DNA of 64,000 nucleotides from Drosophila persimilis (lineage: Eukaryota > Arthropoda > Insecta > Diptera > Drosophilidae). The stretch covers positions 1-64,000 of the forward strand of contig NW_020825450.1 of NCBI RefSeq assembly GCF_003286085.1. Reading direction: 5' to 3'. Shown here piece by piece: positions 54,049 to 63,910 of the stretch. The translations under genes and the position numbers were made by a program. Under the pieces are notes generated by a model. It was not told the DNA's origin. It saw only the letters and a program-made list of their open reading frames with translations, and made no database searches. Numbering within the stretch: the first letter of the stretch is position 1; each line of letters begins with the position of its first letter.

Positions 54049-54516
54049 AAAACGAGGGGGAACGTTTTGAGTTGCTGCAGAGACCGCAACTCTACATTTA
54101 TACCCGATACTTAGTCAGTATGGCTCTCCTCCGGCAGACGCCGCTAATATTAAACGACACGACAAAGAGTGCGTGCGAGAGAGACAGAAAATCAGTCTGA
54201 GCGTGACGTCGGGCGCTGCGTAGCCAGTGCAAATTGTTACCTTTGGCTATAAAAATGATCTGATCTGATCCAGATTCAGCAATCTGATAGATATGGTCGT
54301 TATCTATGATTCTGCGTTTTTAGTTTTCTCGAATGTGCAGTATTGTGGATGAAACAGATTTTCGTCCTTTGTTGGGGCGGAAAGGGGTGGGGCGAAATTC
54401 TGAGAAATACGTTTTATAGTGAGATCTAACAGGAGTGCGGATACCAAATTTGGATACTCTAGCCTTAATAGTCTCTGAGATTTGTGGATGCCCAAGATTT
54501 TCGTCGTTTGGTCTCT
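54049..54516 (-). mobile_element. DINE-1-like element, 3' half
   Basis: Reversed; begins with the 3' terminal 'cgagggggaacg', terminal hairpin, and 'tatacccgatacttagtcag'. It runs to 'cccaagattttcgtcgttt', where BEL leader sequence begins. The 5' half is missing. Confidence 0.8.
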
Positions 54517-56191
54517 CATTAACCGATGATGAGTGCACGCAGACAGATGGTATCGAAAGCCACCACGTCCAGGGCTCAAGACCGCATGCCTTCGAGACCT
54601 TGTTGCTTCCCTCGGGAGTCCACGGCTCCTAGCACTATGTCCGCCAGTTCCGCACGGTCTAAGTTTGCCTTGGCTGCAAGCAGACTGAGCCGCTTCGACC
54701 AGAAGCTCAGCGCTCCAGTTGCTAGCACACCAACCCGCTCGCTTTCCCAAGTCCATCGAGAACAACTCCGAAGCCTGTGGGCAAAAGTGGACGCGGAGTT
54801 CGAGGCTTGTTCGGTGACGATGGCGGAAGAGGATCCAGAGGGTGTAGCTGATGTCCAAGAGATGTACGATGACTGCTACGCGGTCGATGCCTGGCCGAGC
54901 TGAATGATCAGCTCGATCCCCCGACTGTCCCTCACACACCGCAACTGGCCGTTCAAGTGTCGACTTCCGGCGGTTGCCGCCTCCCTCCATGTGACACTGA
55001 AGTTTTCAGTGGGGACTACCAGCAGTGGGCCACGTTCCGAGACCTGTTTACCGCCATCTACATAGAAAACCCAAGGATGGCTCGAGTGGAAAAACTGTTC
55101 CACCTCAACAAAAAGACCAGCGCCTCCGGCACGAGTGCTGTCCTTCTAGGCACGGCCATCGTAAATATTTTCCAATTGGGAAAAACTTTCCACGCATGCG
55201 CTCTGATCCACTCTGGCTCAGAGGCGACGTTCATTACAGAACGTCTTGTGGACATGATCAGGCACAGGTCTCCGGCCTAAATAATGCCGTATCCGCTCAA
55301 TCAAAGAAGCTCTGCAGTTTTTCCATCCGTTCTCTGACTAAGCCGGGCTTACAACTAAATGCCACAGCCTACGTTATTCCGGAATTGGCCGCGAATATTC
55401 CATCGCATCCGATCTCGCTAGGGTTCTTGAGAGCCTTCCGAACATCTCATGGGCGGATCCGACCTTCTATGAGAGTTCACACATAGATGTGCTGATTGGA
55501 GCGGATATCCTTCCGTCCATTCAGTTAAGTGGCTCACTGACCAACATCTGTGGCTCTCTCCTCGTGCAGGTGACCATTTTCGGGGTACTCACAGGTCCAG
55601 TGCCTCAGGTGATGAATCAAATCCCATCGTTTTCGAGTCAAATTTCGAGACGACCTATCAAACTGGTAGAAGACTCGGGGTCTGTTTACGACAGCAATTT
55701 CCTTCCAGCTCCCTCCGCAGAAGTTCTCGAACGGTCTCCTGACCGACGGAAATATTTCCAAAATATGCACTGTATGAAAGCTCAACGCTCCGGTCCGAAT
55801 TCAAGCCTGAACTCGAAGGTGAATCCGTCCTTAGATCAACATAGCCTCACCAGACTATGTAACCGGGCGGCAATTTCCAATGCCTTAAATGTGCCTCTCA
55901 CCCGTTCCAAGATCGTTACTAATGTGTCTTCGACGCCTTTATTTCATCTTAGTTCTCCGCACCCAGATATGGCCCCACGTCCCCCCCGCGCCTACCGGGG
56001 GGGGGGGGGGGGGGGGGTTCGCACCATGGCGAACCGACGTGCTCAGGAAATTGGCTCCTACCGTTGCCGAATCTGCCGAGGAGTCCATCCGCTACGGACC
56101 TTCCACCAATTTCTTCTCCTGAGCCCCGAAGAGAGACTCCGAGCTCCGGACGCTTGGGAGATTTTACGATCCACGATTCACCCGGCGCTAC
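54517..56191 (+). pseudogene. BEL/Pao gag-protease remnant, copy 4 (longest)
   Basis: The ATG is at 54637. The same gag as in unit A follows, frameshifted near 54890, then DUF1759-like core (54957 onward), then the internal deletion, then a protease start reading CALIHSGSEATFI: the catalytic Asp of D-S-G is His. After a stop at 55280 the rest appears in other frames (LNATAYVIPEL; LIGADILPSIQL, about 55340-55540). Further on (56020-56160) a Cys/His motif (YRCRICRGVHPLRTF) typical of some retroelement gags follows a 21-G run. Dead copy. Confidence 0.62.
55997..56017 (+). repeat. poly-G tract (G21)
   Basis: Uninterrupted run of 21 G inside the BEL remnant, preceded by 'cccccccgcgcctacc'. Confidence 0.9.
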
Positions 56192-56301
56192 ATATCACGA
56201 AACACAGCTGGTTTTCATTTCTCGCGACGGCTTCTAAGAGGTTCACTGGATCAACGATTTTGACGTTTGGAGAATTGATCTTCGATCCGCCCCACTACAA
56301 A
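56192..56301. repeat. module tail shared with unit A
   Basis: The last ~110 bases of the GC-rich module (see 8800-9566), here joined to BEL sequence on the left and a DINE-1 fragment on the right. Confidence 0.5.
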
Positions 56302-56453
56302 CATCTATGATTGTGCGTTTTTAGTTTTCTCGAATCTGCAACATTGTGGATGCAACAGATTTTCGTCATTTAAAGGGGCGAATTTTTGAGATATACGTTT
56401 TATAGTGAGATCCTTAATAAGCCTTAATAGTCTCTGAGATTTGTGGATACCCC
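56302..56453 (-). mobile_element. DINE-1 internal fragment
   Basis: Same reversed fragment as at 9567, with a 17-base deletion in the 'gggggcggaacgg' part. Confidence 0.7.
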
Positions 56454-57079
56454 CAGATTCTGTGTTGTTGAGCGCTCAGTTGGCGCTTGGGTCTACAGGA
56501 TGTGTGATCGTAAGACCAAACGAAAAGTCTACCTTAATGTAGCTTCCGATAGCTTCAATCTTCCGATTATCTTTCGTAGTGATCAGACGTGTTTTTGTTT
56601 TGCGCTCCGCATTTTTTCCTTTTGTTTTGAATAAACAGCCGGTGTTTTCCTAACTAAATTCTAAATATACTTTCTAACCTGAAAACAATCTGGAAACCTA
56701 TTCATTTACGCGAGTGCATGCCTTTTGATTTGTGTTAAAACATTGTTTAACTTTTTATTTTTCGGCGTCGGCTTGTGCTTGTGCTTGTGTTTGTGTTGTT
56801 GCAGTGAGTGAGTACGCATTACATTGCATTGCAGTCCGCTCTCGTCTGGTAGCTTTTGTTGTTTTATCACTCTCTCGCTATCACCTCAACTTCAATAACT
56901 GTTCTTTCTCTCTCGCTCTTTAAACTTTCTGAGCAATAGCGCTCTCTGCTTAGTAGCTCTCGCTATAACCGCTCTCCACTCTGCTCTCTTTTTTTACCAA
57001 TTCCGCTTTGAGCGTTGTCTGGCACATTGGTCTGATAGCAATTTGTTTTGCAAATAATAGTAAATAAATAAATAATAAA

Positions 57080-57773
57080 ATGGAATACGCTGTGGACTGT
57101 GCCAAAAAAACCTGTAAGAAGCATATCACCCACGATCAGCCGAATGTCCCCTGCTGGCTCTGCGACAGCGTAGTGCACGCAAAATGCGCTGGATTTTCTG
57201 GCCTCGTGAGTGATGCTATAGCCAAACGTAATGGCTTGCATTACAGTTGCGAGGCATGCCGTGCGGTGGAGAAAGACATGGTGGCTTTCATGAGGCAGAC
57301 GCGGAGTGGCTTTAAGGAGCTGGCCGTTGGTTTTAAAAACCAATACGATCGGATCCTAGCCATGGAGGCTCAGTTTAGCGGTTTAAAACTGCTGAATGAG
57401 TCTCCGAGGCGCAAAAAGGTCACCCAACCGTCACTCAGCCGTGCGCCGCCGAAAAACTGACTCCGACCACTCCAAGGGTGCAGTTGATCTCGTTTGCCAC
57501 TCCAAGGGCAACGACAGCTGCTGGCGATGCAGATTCGGTAGCCGAATTCATCGTCTCGGAGAATGTGCAGCCAAGTACGTCTGCAGCGTCCGTGTCCGTG
57601 GTGTCCGCAAGTTCGCTAGTTGTCCCGTCTATCCCGATCCCACCAGTAAATAGACGTTCCGGACCTCCGGATATTGCCACCACAGGTACTAGGCCTGTGG
57701 TGACTAAACCACTGGTGGGAGTCCCACCAAAACGACAAGTTTTTGTTTCACGGCTGGCCCCTGACCTCACATC
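57080..57773 (+). pseudogene. CR1 ORF1, N-terminal part (PHD-like zinc finger)
   Basis: The ATG at 57080 starts a zinc-binding domain of PHD type: C-x4-C, C-x2-C, H-A-K-C, then H-Y-S-C-E-A-C (residues about 8-72). A helical region (MVAFMRQTRSGFKELAVGF) follows. A frameshift at about 57450 leads to a Ser/Thr/Val/Pro-rich linker and KRQVFVSRLAPDLTS, where the LTR element interrupts. CR1-group ORF1 proteins commonly carry such a finger and bind nucleic acid. Confidence 0.65.
57770..57773. repeat. target site duplication of the small LTR element, left copy
   Basis: CATC here and at 60221-60224; removing the element restores 'ctcacatctaatg'. Confidence 0.75.
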
Positions 57774-58066
57774 TGTAGCAAGGTAATAATTAGTGAGGCA
57801 TTCAACTAGTATTTAAAATAGCATACAGCGCGCATTGGTATTTACCGCACCATCGATACACTCGGCGGGAAATACCAATAGTGAGATATCGGATAAGAAA
57901 CATCGATAAGAGAGTAAGTTCACTTTGTAAATGGCGATTGCGAGAGACGGACGCGCAGCTAATAAAAAAGAGTTACATCAAATCGCCGGGCTTGTGTTTT
58001 TATACCTATACAGTTCACTCACGCACCGATATTGGTCACTACAATTCCCGGGTTAGACGGCCTACA
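57774..58066 (+). repeat. 5' LTR of the small LTR element (293 bp)
   Basis: TGTAGCAAGG ... GGCCTACA. By eye identical to 59928-60220. Confidence 0.85.
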
Positions 58067-58082
58067 ATTTCAGAAGTGGGAT
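58067..58082 (+). other. primer-binding site, tRNA-Leu type
   Basis: TCAGAAGTGGGAT (58070-58082) matches the complement near the 3' end of tRNA-Leu as recalled. The first bases (ATT) do not match the CCA end. Confidence 0.45.
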
Positions 58083-58108
58083 AGGATCAACCGCCGGATC
58101 AAAAAAAC

Positions 58109-59280
58109 ATGTCGGACTTGGTCGGCACGGAGGAGTTCTCGGCCGCCCAGCTGCGCGGATGGCTGGAGTCCCTCAATCTACCAAAAGGTGGAAGCAAAGA
58201 CTTAACAAAATACCAGTAGTGCTGCGGGGACAGGGACCACCGGCAGCCGAAGCATGCGAGAACGAGAGGGAAGATGAGGCAGCCGCAGATCAAGACTCGA
58301 CGAAGAGCGAACGCAAAGAGAAGAACGAAAAATCACCGCAAGCGCCTGGGCACAACAACAACCACGGCGAATATCGAGCAGAGGTTGAAATGTTAAAATT
58401 GCAAGTCGAGCTGCTGAAGCTGCAGAGCGAGAGGGAGAAGGAAGGGAGAGGAGAGAACACAACACCAGCCGCCAACAATGACGCTGGCGTCATGTTGCTA
58501 AATGCCGCCAAAGACGTGTTGCCAACATATCATGGCAACATTTCTGGAAACAACGATGACGTCACAACTTGGATCGCGCAGTTTAAGGCCATCGCCAAAT
58601 TTAAAATTGTAAGTGACATTTGCAAGGAGAAGGAGAGTGAGACGAAAAACGAGTGTGAAATAAAAAATGAGTGTTTAGGAGAAAATGAGTGTTTAGAAGA
58701 AAATGAGTGTGAAATAAAAAATGAGTGTTTAGAAAAAAATGAGTGTGGAATAGAGAATGAGCGTTTAGGAGAATATGATTGTGAAGTAAAAGATGAGGGT
58801 GGTAAAGGGAACGAGCATGAAGTAGAAAGTGAAGGCAAGGTAGAAAATGAGTGTTCTGCAATGGTTGAGTGTCTGGAAGACAGCGATACCTGCGAGAGCG
58901 TAAAAGCCAATTTCAACGAACTACCAAGCCAGTATCCAGACAAAGAAAACGATTGGGAGTTGAAAGTAGGGACAGATTGTAGCCAAGAACTCGCAGGACG
59001 ACTTAAATACATGTTTAGGACAGCGTATGTAAACGCAGAAAGACCAAACTTACCACAAACCAAGTGGGAAATGAAGTTGAATTTCGAACACGAAAAACCG
59101 TTTCATTGCCCACCTAGAAGACTGTCGTATAGCGAAAAAGCCCAAGTACAGAAAATGATAGACGATTACACAGAAAAAGGTTACATCAGAACCAGTGAGT
59201 CAGAATACGTTTCGCCTATAGTACTGGTAAAAAAAGAATTCGGGAGAGTTGAGACGGTGCGTCGATTATCGCACACTTAA
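58109..59280 (+). pseudogene. gag N-terminus fused through an Asn-Glu-Cys repeat to reverse transcriptase
   Basis: An ATG at 58109 starts a gag-like N-terminus (SAAQLRGWLESLNLPKGGSKD) that stops at 58219. The adjoining frame (ATG at 58159) stays open to 59280. It encodes a charged coiled coil (EVEMLKLQVELLKLQSERE), the start of a gag core (YHGNISGNNDDVTTWI), then twelve 6-residue repeats N-E-C-x-x-x (58648-58854), then the pre-RT region and the first part of reverse transcriptase (FHCPPRRLSYSEK, YIRTSESEYVSPIVLVKK). A frameshift near 59245 follows. The gag core and protease that normally separate these parts are missing. Confidence 0.65.
58648..58854 (+). repeat. 18-bp coding repeat, 12 units (Asn-Glu-Cys-x-x-x)
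   Basis: Units are exactly in register (18 bases each). The first seven read NEC or NER; later ones drift (YDC, DEG, NEH, SEG) and the last is NEC again. Highly acidic with regularly spaced cysteines. Confidence 0.85.
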
Positions 59281-59560
59281 TAAAGGAATGATAAAGGACA
59301 ATTACCCAACACCTCTTATAGACGACCTACTAGATAAACTGTCAGGGAAAAGACTTTTCACCAAGTTAGACCTGAAGAATGGATACTTCCACGTATTTAT
59401 GCATAAAGATTCAGTTAAATACACATCGTTCACGACCCCCATGGGACAATACGAATGGTTGAGGATGCCTTTCGGGTTACGAAATGCATCGGCGGTGTTT
59501 CAAAGATTCACAAACAAGCAGCAGATTCAAAGCGAAGGGGGCCACACGTGTACGTAGACA
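59249..59560 (+). pseudogene. reverse transcriptase fragment (fingers and palm start)
   Basis: Contains RCVDYRTLNKGMIKDNYP, LFTKLDLKNGYFHV and MPFGLRNASAVFQRF, i.e. motifs 1-4 of a Ty3/gypsy reverse transcriptase. It ends just before the YxDD motif, which is deleted. Confidence 0.75.
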
Positions 59561-59820
59561 ATGATCTAGTTATGGTGAGAAATTTCGACACTCATATAGG
59601 GGTGTCTAAAAAGCTTATCCCGAAGTTCAAAGGACCTTATAAGATATCAAAGGTGTTAAAAAATGATAGGTATTTGCTAGAAGATGTAGAGGGGTTTCAA
59701 CAATCAAGGATCCCGTATAAAGGAGTTTGGGCGGTGGCAAATATGAAGCCGTGGATTGAAAATGGTAATAATGCAAATGTCACAGGGAATCAAAATGAAG
59801 AAAATGATTGTAATACGTAA
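59560..59820 (+). pseudogene. integrase C-terminal fragment
   Basis: The frame reads KLIPKFKGPYKISKVLKNDR and YLLEDVEGF, the usual C-terminal SH3-like barrel segment of Ty3/gypsy integrases, then a short tail to a stop at 59818-59820. It is joined directly to the reverse transcriptase fragment by an internal deletion of several kilobases. Confidence 0.7.
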
Positions 59821-59927
59821 ACTGAGAATGTTAAGAGTAAACCACACCCAACTGTAATAAATCAACCTATCTAGAAACTAACTTAAATGTAAGGAGTTCA
59901 GGAGCACTCCGGTCAGGATGGCCGAAT

Positions 59928-60220
59928 TGTAGCAAGGTAATAATTAGTGAGGCATTCAACTAGTATTTAAAATAGCATACAGCGCGCATTGGTATTTACC
60001 GCACCATCGATACACTCGGCGGGAAATACCAATAGTGAGATATCGGATAAGAAACATCGATAAGAGAGTAAGTTCACTTTGTAAATGGCGATTGCGAGAG
60101 ACGGACGCGCAGCTAATAAAAAAGAGTTACATCAAATCGCCGGGCTTGTGTTTTTATACCTATACAGTTCACTCACGCACCGATATTGGTCACTACAATT
60201 CCCGGGTTAGACGGCCTACA
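59928..60220 (+). repeat. 3' LTR of the small LTR element (293 bp)
   Basis: Identical by eye to 57774-58066; followed by CATC (60221-60224). Confidence 0.85.
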
Positions 60221-60224
60221 CATC

Positions 60225-60522
60225 TAATGATGTAATTGCTTTTATTCAAAGCAAAATAAAAGCCGTGGGTTTAAAGGTGGAGAAATTTAACTTCTCTTAT
60301 GCCAGGGAGATAGCCTCGTTTAAGATAAGCATCTCCCCAACTCAATTTGACACCATTTGCTCCACCAAATTTTGGCCGGAGCATTTGGTGGTGAAGGAGT
60401 TTAAGGCTAAGAAGAAGAATAGGCCCCCCATATCCCTTGCAAATCTTTCCAGTGTGCCACCCTCAACCTCAACTTCCTCTTCCTCAACTTCCCGTCTTGC
60501 TTCCACCTTTCCAAAAAACTAA
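60225..60522 (+). pseudogene. CR1 ORF1, C-terminal part
   Basis: Continues ORF1 after the LTR element: DVIAFIQSKIKAVGL to the Ser/Thr-rich tail and stop at 60520-60522. Confidence 0.65.
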
Positions 60523-60545
60523 CTTCTCTTTTAGTAACCTATCAG

Positions 60546-60868
60546 AATGTAAGAGGCTTGCGTAGTAAGCTCAGCATTCTTTTCCGGGATAGTGTTGCAT
60601 TTGCTTCCCACGTTATTGTGTTTACTGAAACCTGGTTAAAGCCGGACATTCTTAGTTCCGAGGTTTTGGCAGGTCGGTACAAAACTTTTAGAAAGGACCG
60701 TTCGTCTCGACGTGCAGGGGGGGTTCTAATTGCAGTGGGCTCTTACTTCACGTCGGAACACTTCACAGTCCAAGTTCAACAGGAACTGGAATTCCTGTGT
60801 GTAAAACTGATTCTTCCCGCTTTCGCTATATTCATTACTTGCTCGTATATCCCACCTTCTTCGGATAT
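60546..60868 (+). pseudogene. CR1 ORF2, endonuclease start only
   Basis: QNVRGLRSK, FTETWL and the following ~80 residues are present. The element is cut at 60868 ('tcggatat|aactagaattt'). Confidence 0.65.
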
Positions 60869-60918
60869 AACTAGAATTTATATGCAGAAATTATATGGCG
60901 GTCGGATATAGTTTTTTT

Positions 60919-62022
60919 TATACCCGATACTCAAAATGAGTATTGGGGTATATTAGATTTGTGGTAAAAGTGGATGTGTGTAACGTCCAGAAGGAATCGT
61001 TTCCGACCCCATAAAGTATATATATTCTTGATCAGCATCAATAGCCGAGTCGATTGAGCCATGTCTGTCTGTCCGTCCGTCCGTCTGTCCGTCTGTCCGT
61101 CCCCTTCAGCGCCTAATGCTCAAAGACTATAAGAGCTAGAGCAACGATGTTTTGGATCTAGACTTCTGTGATATGTCACTGCTCCAAAAATATTTCAAAA
61201 CTTTGCCCCGCCCACTTCCGCCCCCACAAAGGGCGAAAATCTGTGGCATCCACAATTTCGACGATACGAGAAAACTAAAAACGCAGAATCGTAGAAGATG
61301 ACTATATCTTCTAGAGTGCAAAATCTGAACCAGGTCGTATAATTATTACAGCCAGAATCACGAAAACAATTTCACTCTTTCTCGCTCTGTCTCACTCTAA
61401 CACACAGGTTTCATGGTCGGTTTTGCCAATTACAAAATATGAGTTCAAGGATGTCAGAACCCATAAGAGCTAGAGCAACCAAATTTGGTATCCACACTCC
61501 TGTGATATCGGACCTTGACCGTTTTGTGTCGAAATTTCGCCACACCCCCTTCCGCCCCGCAAAGGACGAAAATCTGAGGCAACCACAAATCTCAGAGACT
61601 ATTAAGGCTAGAGTAACCAAATTTGGTACACACACTCCTTTGAGATGTCACTATAAAACGTATATCTCAGAATTTCGCCCCACCCCCATCCGCCCACACA
61701 AAGGACGAAAATCTGTTGCATCCACAATATTGCAGATTCGAGAAAACTAAAAACGCAGAATCATAGAGAATGACCATATCTATCCGACTGCTGAATTTGG
61801 ATCAGATCAGATAATTTTTATAGCCAAAAGGAACAAATCAATTTGCATTGGCTACGCAGCGCCCGACGTCACGCTCAGACTGATTTTCTGTCTCTCTCGC
61901 ACGCATTCTTTGTCGTGTCGTTTAATATTAGCGGCGTCTGCCGGAGGAGAGCCATACTGACTTAATATCGGGTATAACTGTAGAGTTGCGGTGTCCGCAG
62001 CAACTCACAACGTTCCCCCTCG
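60919..62022 (+). mobile_element. DINE-1-like element, full length
   Basis: Both termini are present. A medium GTCY tract (about 61063-61101) and three internal modules lie within. It is preceded by the same 50-base sequence and T run as the copies at 21420 and 27799. Confidence 0.85.
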
Positions 62023-62097
62023 TTTTTTTCATTTATTTAAGAAGAATGTACATGCAGAAATTATATGGCGGTCGGATATGGATTTTTTTCATTGAAT
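62023..62097. other. DINE-1-free version of the flanking T-run site
   Basis: 'atgcagaaattatatggcgg...tttttttcattgaatttcag' (about 62051-62100) joins directly here without a DINE-1 between the two halves. In unit B copies 1 and 2 a DINE-1 separates the same halves. Confidence 0.55.
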
Positions 62098-62497
62098 TTC
62101 AGAAAGTTTTAAATTTCCTAGAATCAAAAGTCAAACCTTATTGAAAATACTTCATTTTTTCATCTGAATATGAATTTTCTTATACCCCATGTCTACCGTG
62201 AAATTTTGTTTGCATGTAGTGTTGTGAAATCCTCGATACGAGATTTCAATGTTGAGCAGAACTGCTCTGGGGAATCTTTGCGTTTAATAATCTACTACAC
62301 GATATAGAAAATTCGAGATTTATTCATTTGGACTTCAATCAACTTAAACTTTAATCGTAATCGCGTATAGTGTACAATTTAATACGGGTAATACGGGTTT
62401 AAGCGCGGCCGGCTGCAACTGCTTGATTGTCGCTGTGATTTCGTCGACACGCAAAACGGAGACTCTTCTTGGTGATCGGAGACGAGGTTACGCCGCC

Positions 62498-62746
62498 CTA
62501 GCATGAAACGACGCCGTTCTCCGAATGGGCAATCGCAGTTACAGAGCTCTTACTCTCGTTGTAGTTTAACCCTTGGAAAACCGTCCATGCCGCCCCCAAT
62601 ACTGGGACCAGTATTAGAAACCAAAGGATGTCACATGTGAATGCTCTGTGAATAAATAAAGTGTTCGTTATGGTACATGTATGGTCGAAAAGAGCTAGCA
62701 ACGGTGGTAGGATTATTCTGAGGTCTGTGGCAACGGTAGCAGACAT
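62498..62746 (-). CDS. 82-residue membrane frame, copy 4
   Basis: Same length, start and stop as the other three copies, with about six residue differences (for example P to T and P to L near the start). The hydrophobic segment is unchanged. Confidence 0.35.
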   Translation of the reverse strand: MSATVATDLRIILPPLLALFDHTCTITNTLFIHRAFTCDILWFLILVPVLGAAWTVFQGLNYNESKSSVTAIAHSENGVVSC

Positions 62747-63910
62747 AGTTTAGGGGCCGATCGTTTGTATACGCCTGACTAAACTGTCAGCTCCAAGGTG
62801 AACTTCTATTATCCTTCCCAGTTTCCACTCGTTGGGTGGGAGTCGGCCTGACTTGTAGATTGTCTGTTTCATGTCGCCATTTTGGACGGGCTTGAAGATG
62901 TGATAGCCAAAAATTGCCGGATCATTTTCTGTCCTTCCAGAAATTGGACTGTGAGTGGAAAATCCCTTGTCGTTACATCCGACGGAGCTAATAATGAATC
63001 TCCAATAAGAAAATGTGCCGGGGTGAGGACAGATAGGTCCTCCGGCTCAGCGCTTAGTGGACATAATGGCCTGGAATTTAAACAGGCTTCAATTTGTGTT
63101 AGCACGGTAGCAAATTGCTCGTAGGTCATTTTATATCCTGAAAAGGCTCGATAGAGATGTGTTTTGACAGACTTTACATTTGCCTCCCAAAGGTCTCCGA
63201 AATTAGTACTATGCGGTGGATTAAAATGCCATTAGACGTTTCGGGCCGCTAAAGCAGGTATTACAGTTTTGGTTAGCTCTCGTTTCAAATGTATTTGCCA
63301 GGTTTTAAGAGCCCGGTCGGCACCAATGAAGTTCGTGCCGCAGTCGCTATACATGTGTTGATAGTAGCCCCGACGCGCGATGAAACGTTGTAGAGCCATG
63401 AGAAAGTGTTCGGTGGTTAAGCCCGTGACCGCTTCCATATGAATTGCCTTTGTAGACAAACAGATGAAAACTGCGATATACGCCTTGTAGTTTGTGTGTC
63501 CACGGAATCTGGATGCTTGAATTTCCACTCCAGTGGCGATGAATGCACGAGTTGGCGGATTGACTCTATGTAGAGGAAGATCAATTTCGGTCGGTGACGA
63601 AAACATCGGACGCATTGTCGAAGAATGCGTTTGACAGTTTGTTTTCCGTTGACTATCCAGAATTTGTGTCGAATAGTGGCCAGCGTTAATACGGTGCCGC
63701 CGTGGAGTGCGAGACGAAGGGCATTACGAAGGACGAGATCGGTAAAATTATGATGATTGGGAATGATCATTGGTTGTCGCTGGCTTATTGGAAGGTGCAT
63801 TGCATTTCGCAGTCGACCTCTGACTCGTAGAATTTGTTGGTCATCTAGAAATGTGGCAAAGCTAGACATATTGTGAATCACGAGCGTGCTTGATTCACGG
63901 TGGTGGGGAC
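62713..63910 (-). pseudogene. BEL pol remnant with integrase core, several frameshifts
   Basis: The zinc-binding region (63600-63881) has CVRCFRHRPK with CGA at the position that is TGA in copies 1-3. The core (63232-63560) has TGVEIQASRF (expected D replaced by E or shifted), HMEAVTGLTT, YSDCGTNFIGA. The following segment (62869-63129) has LTQIEACLNSRPL and LTPAHFLIGDSLL. Deletions and frame changes separate these blocks, and the segment carrying the catalytic Glu is missing or unrecognised at about 63130-63240. Confidence 0.65.

Larger units (their letters stand above)
57774..60220 (+). mobile_element. small Ty3/gypsy deletion derivative (2.45 kb) with identical LTRs
   Basis: The two 293-base LTRs appear identical. 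The interior keeps a gag start, an acidic repeat, the N-terminal half of reverse transcriptase, and an integrase C-terminus. The gag core, protease, reverse transcriptase catalytic YxDD, RNase H and integrase core are absent. Target duplication CATC. The primer site is of tRNA-Leu type, as in mdg3-like elements; the family is uncertain. It must have moved with enzymes supplied by a full-length relative, and recently. Confidence 0.78.
56454..60868 (+). mobile_element. CR1-type non-LTR element with intact 5' end, split by an LTR element
   Basis: 5'UTR (56454-57079), ORF1 (57080-57773 and 60225-60522) and the beginning of ORF2 (to 60868). A 2.45 kb LTR element sits at 57774-60220 with CATC duplicated. 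The element is truncated at 60868, where 50 bases of unclassified sequence lead into DINE-1. It is the only copy here that links the CR1 5'UTR to ORF1. Confidence 0.72.
62098..63910 (-). mobile_element. BEL/Pao element fragment, unit B copy 4 (integrase core retained)
   Basis: Same BEL family as 15676-16944 but more diverged, with much of the integrase core retained. The NHL gene flank follows at about 63911 to the window end. Confidence 0.65.

Noticed and set aside
58530-59063. Minus-strand Ser/His/Phe-rich frame of 177 codons
   Set aside because: It is the antisense of the Asn-Glu-Cys repeat; the plus strand fits retroelement order.
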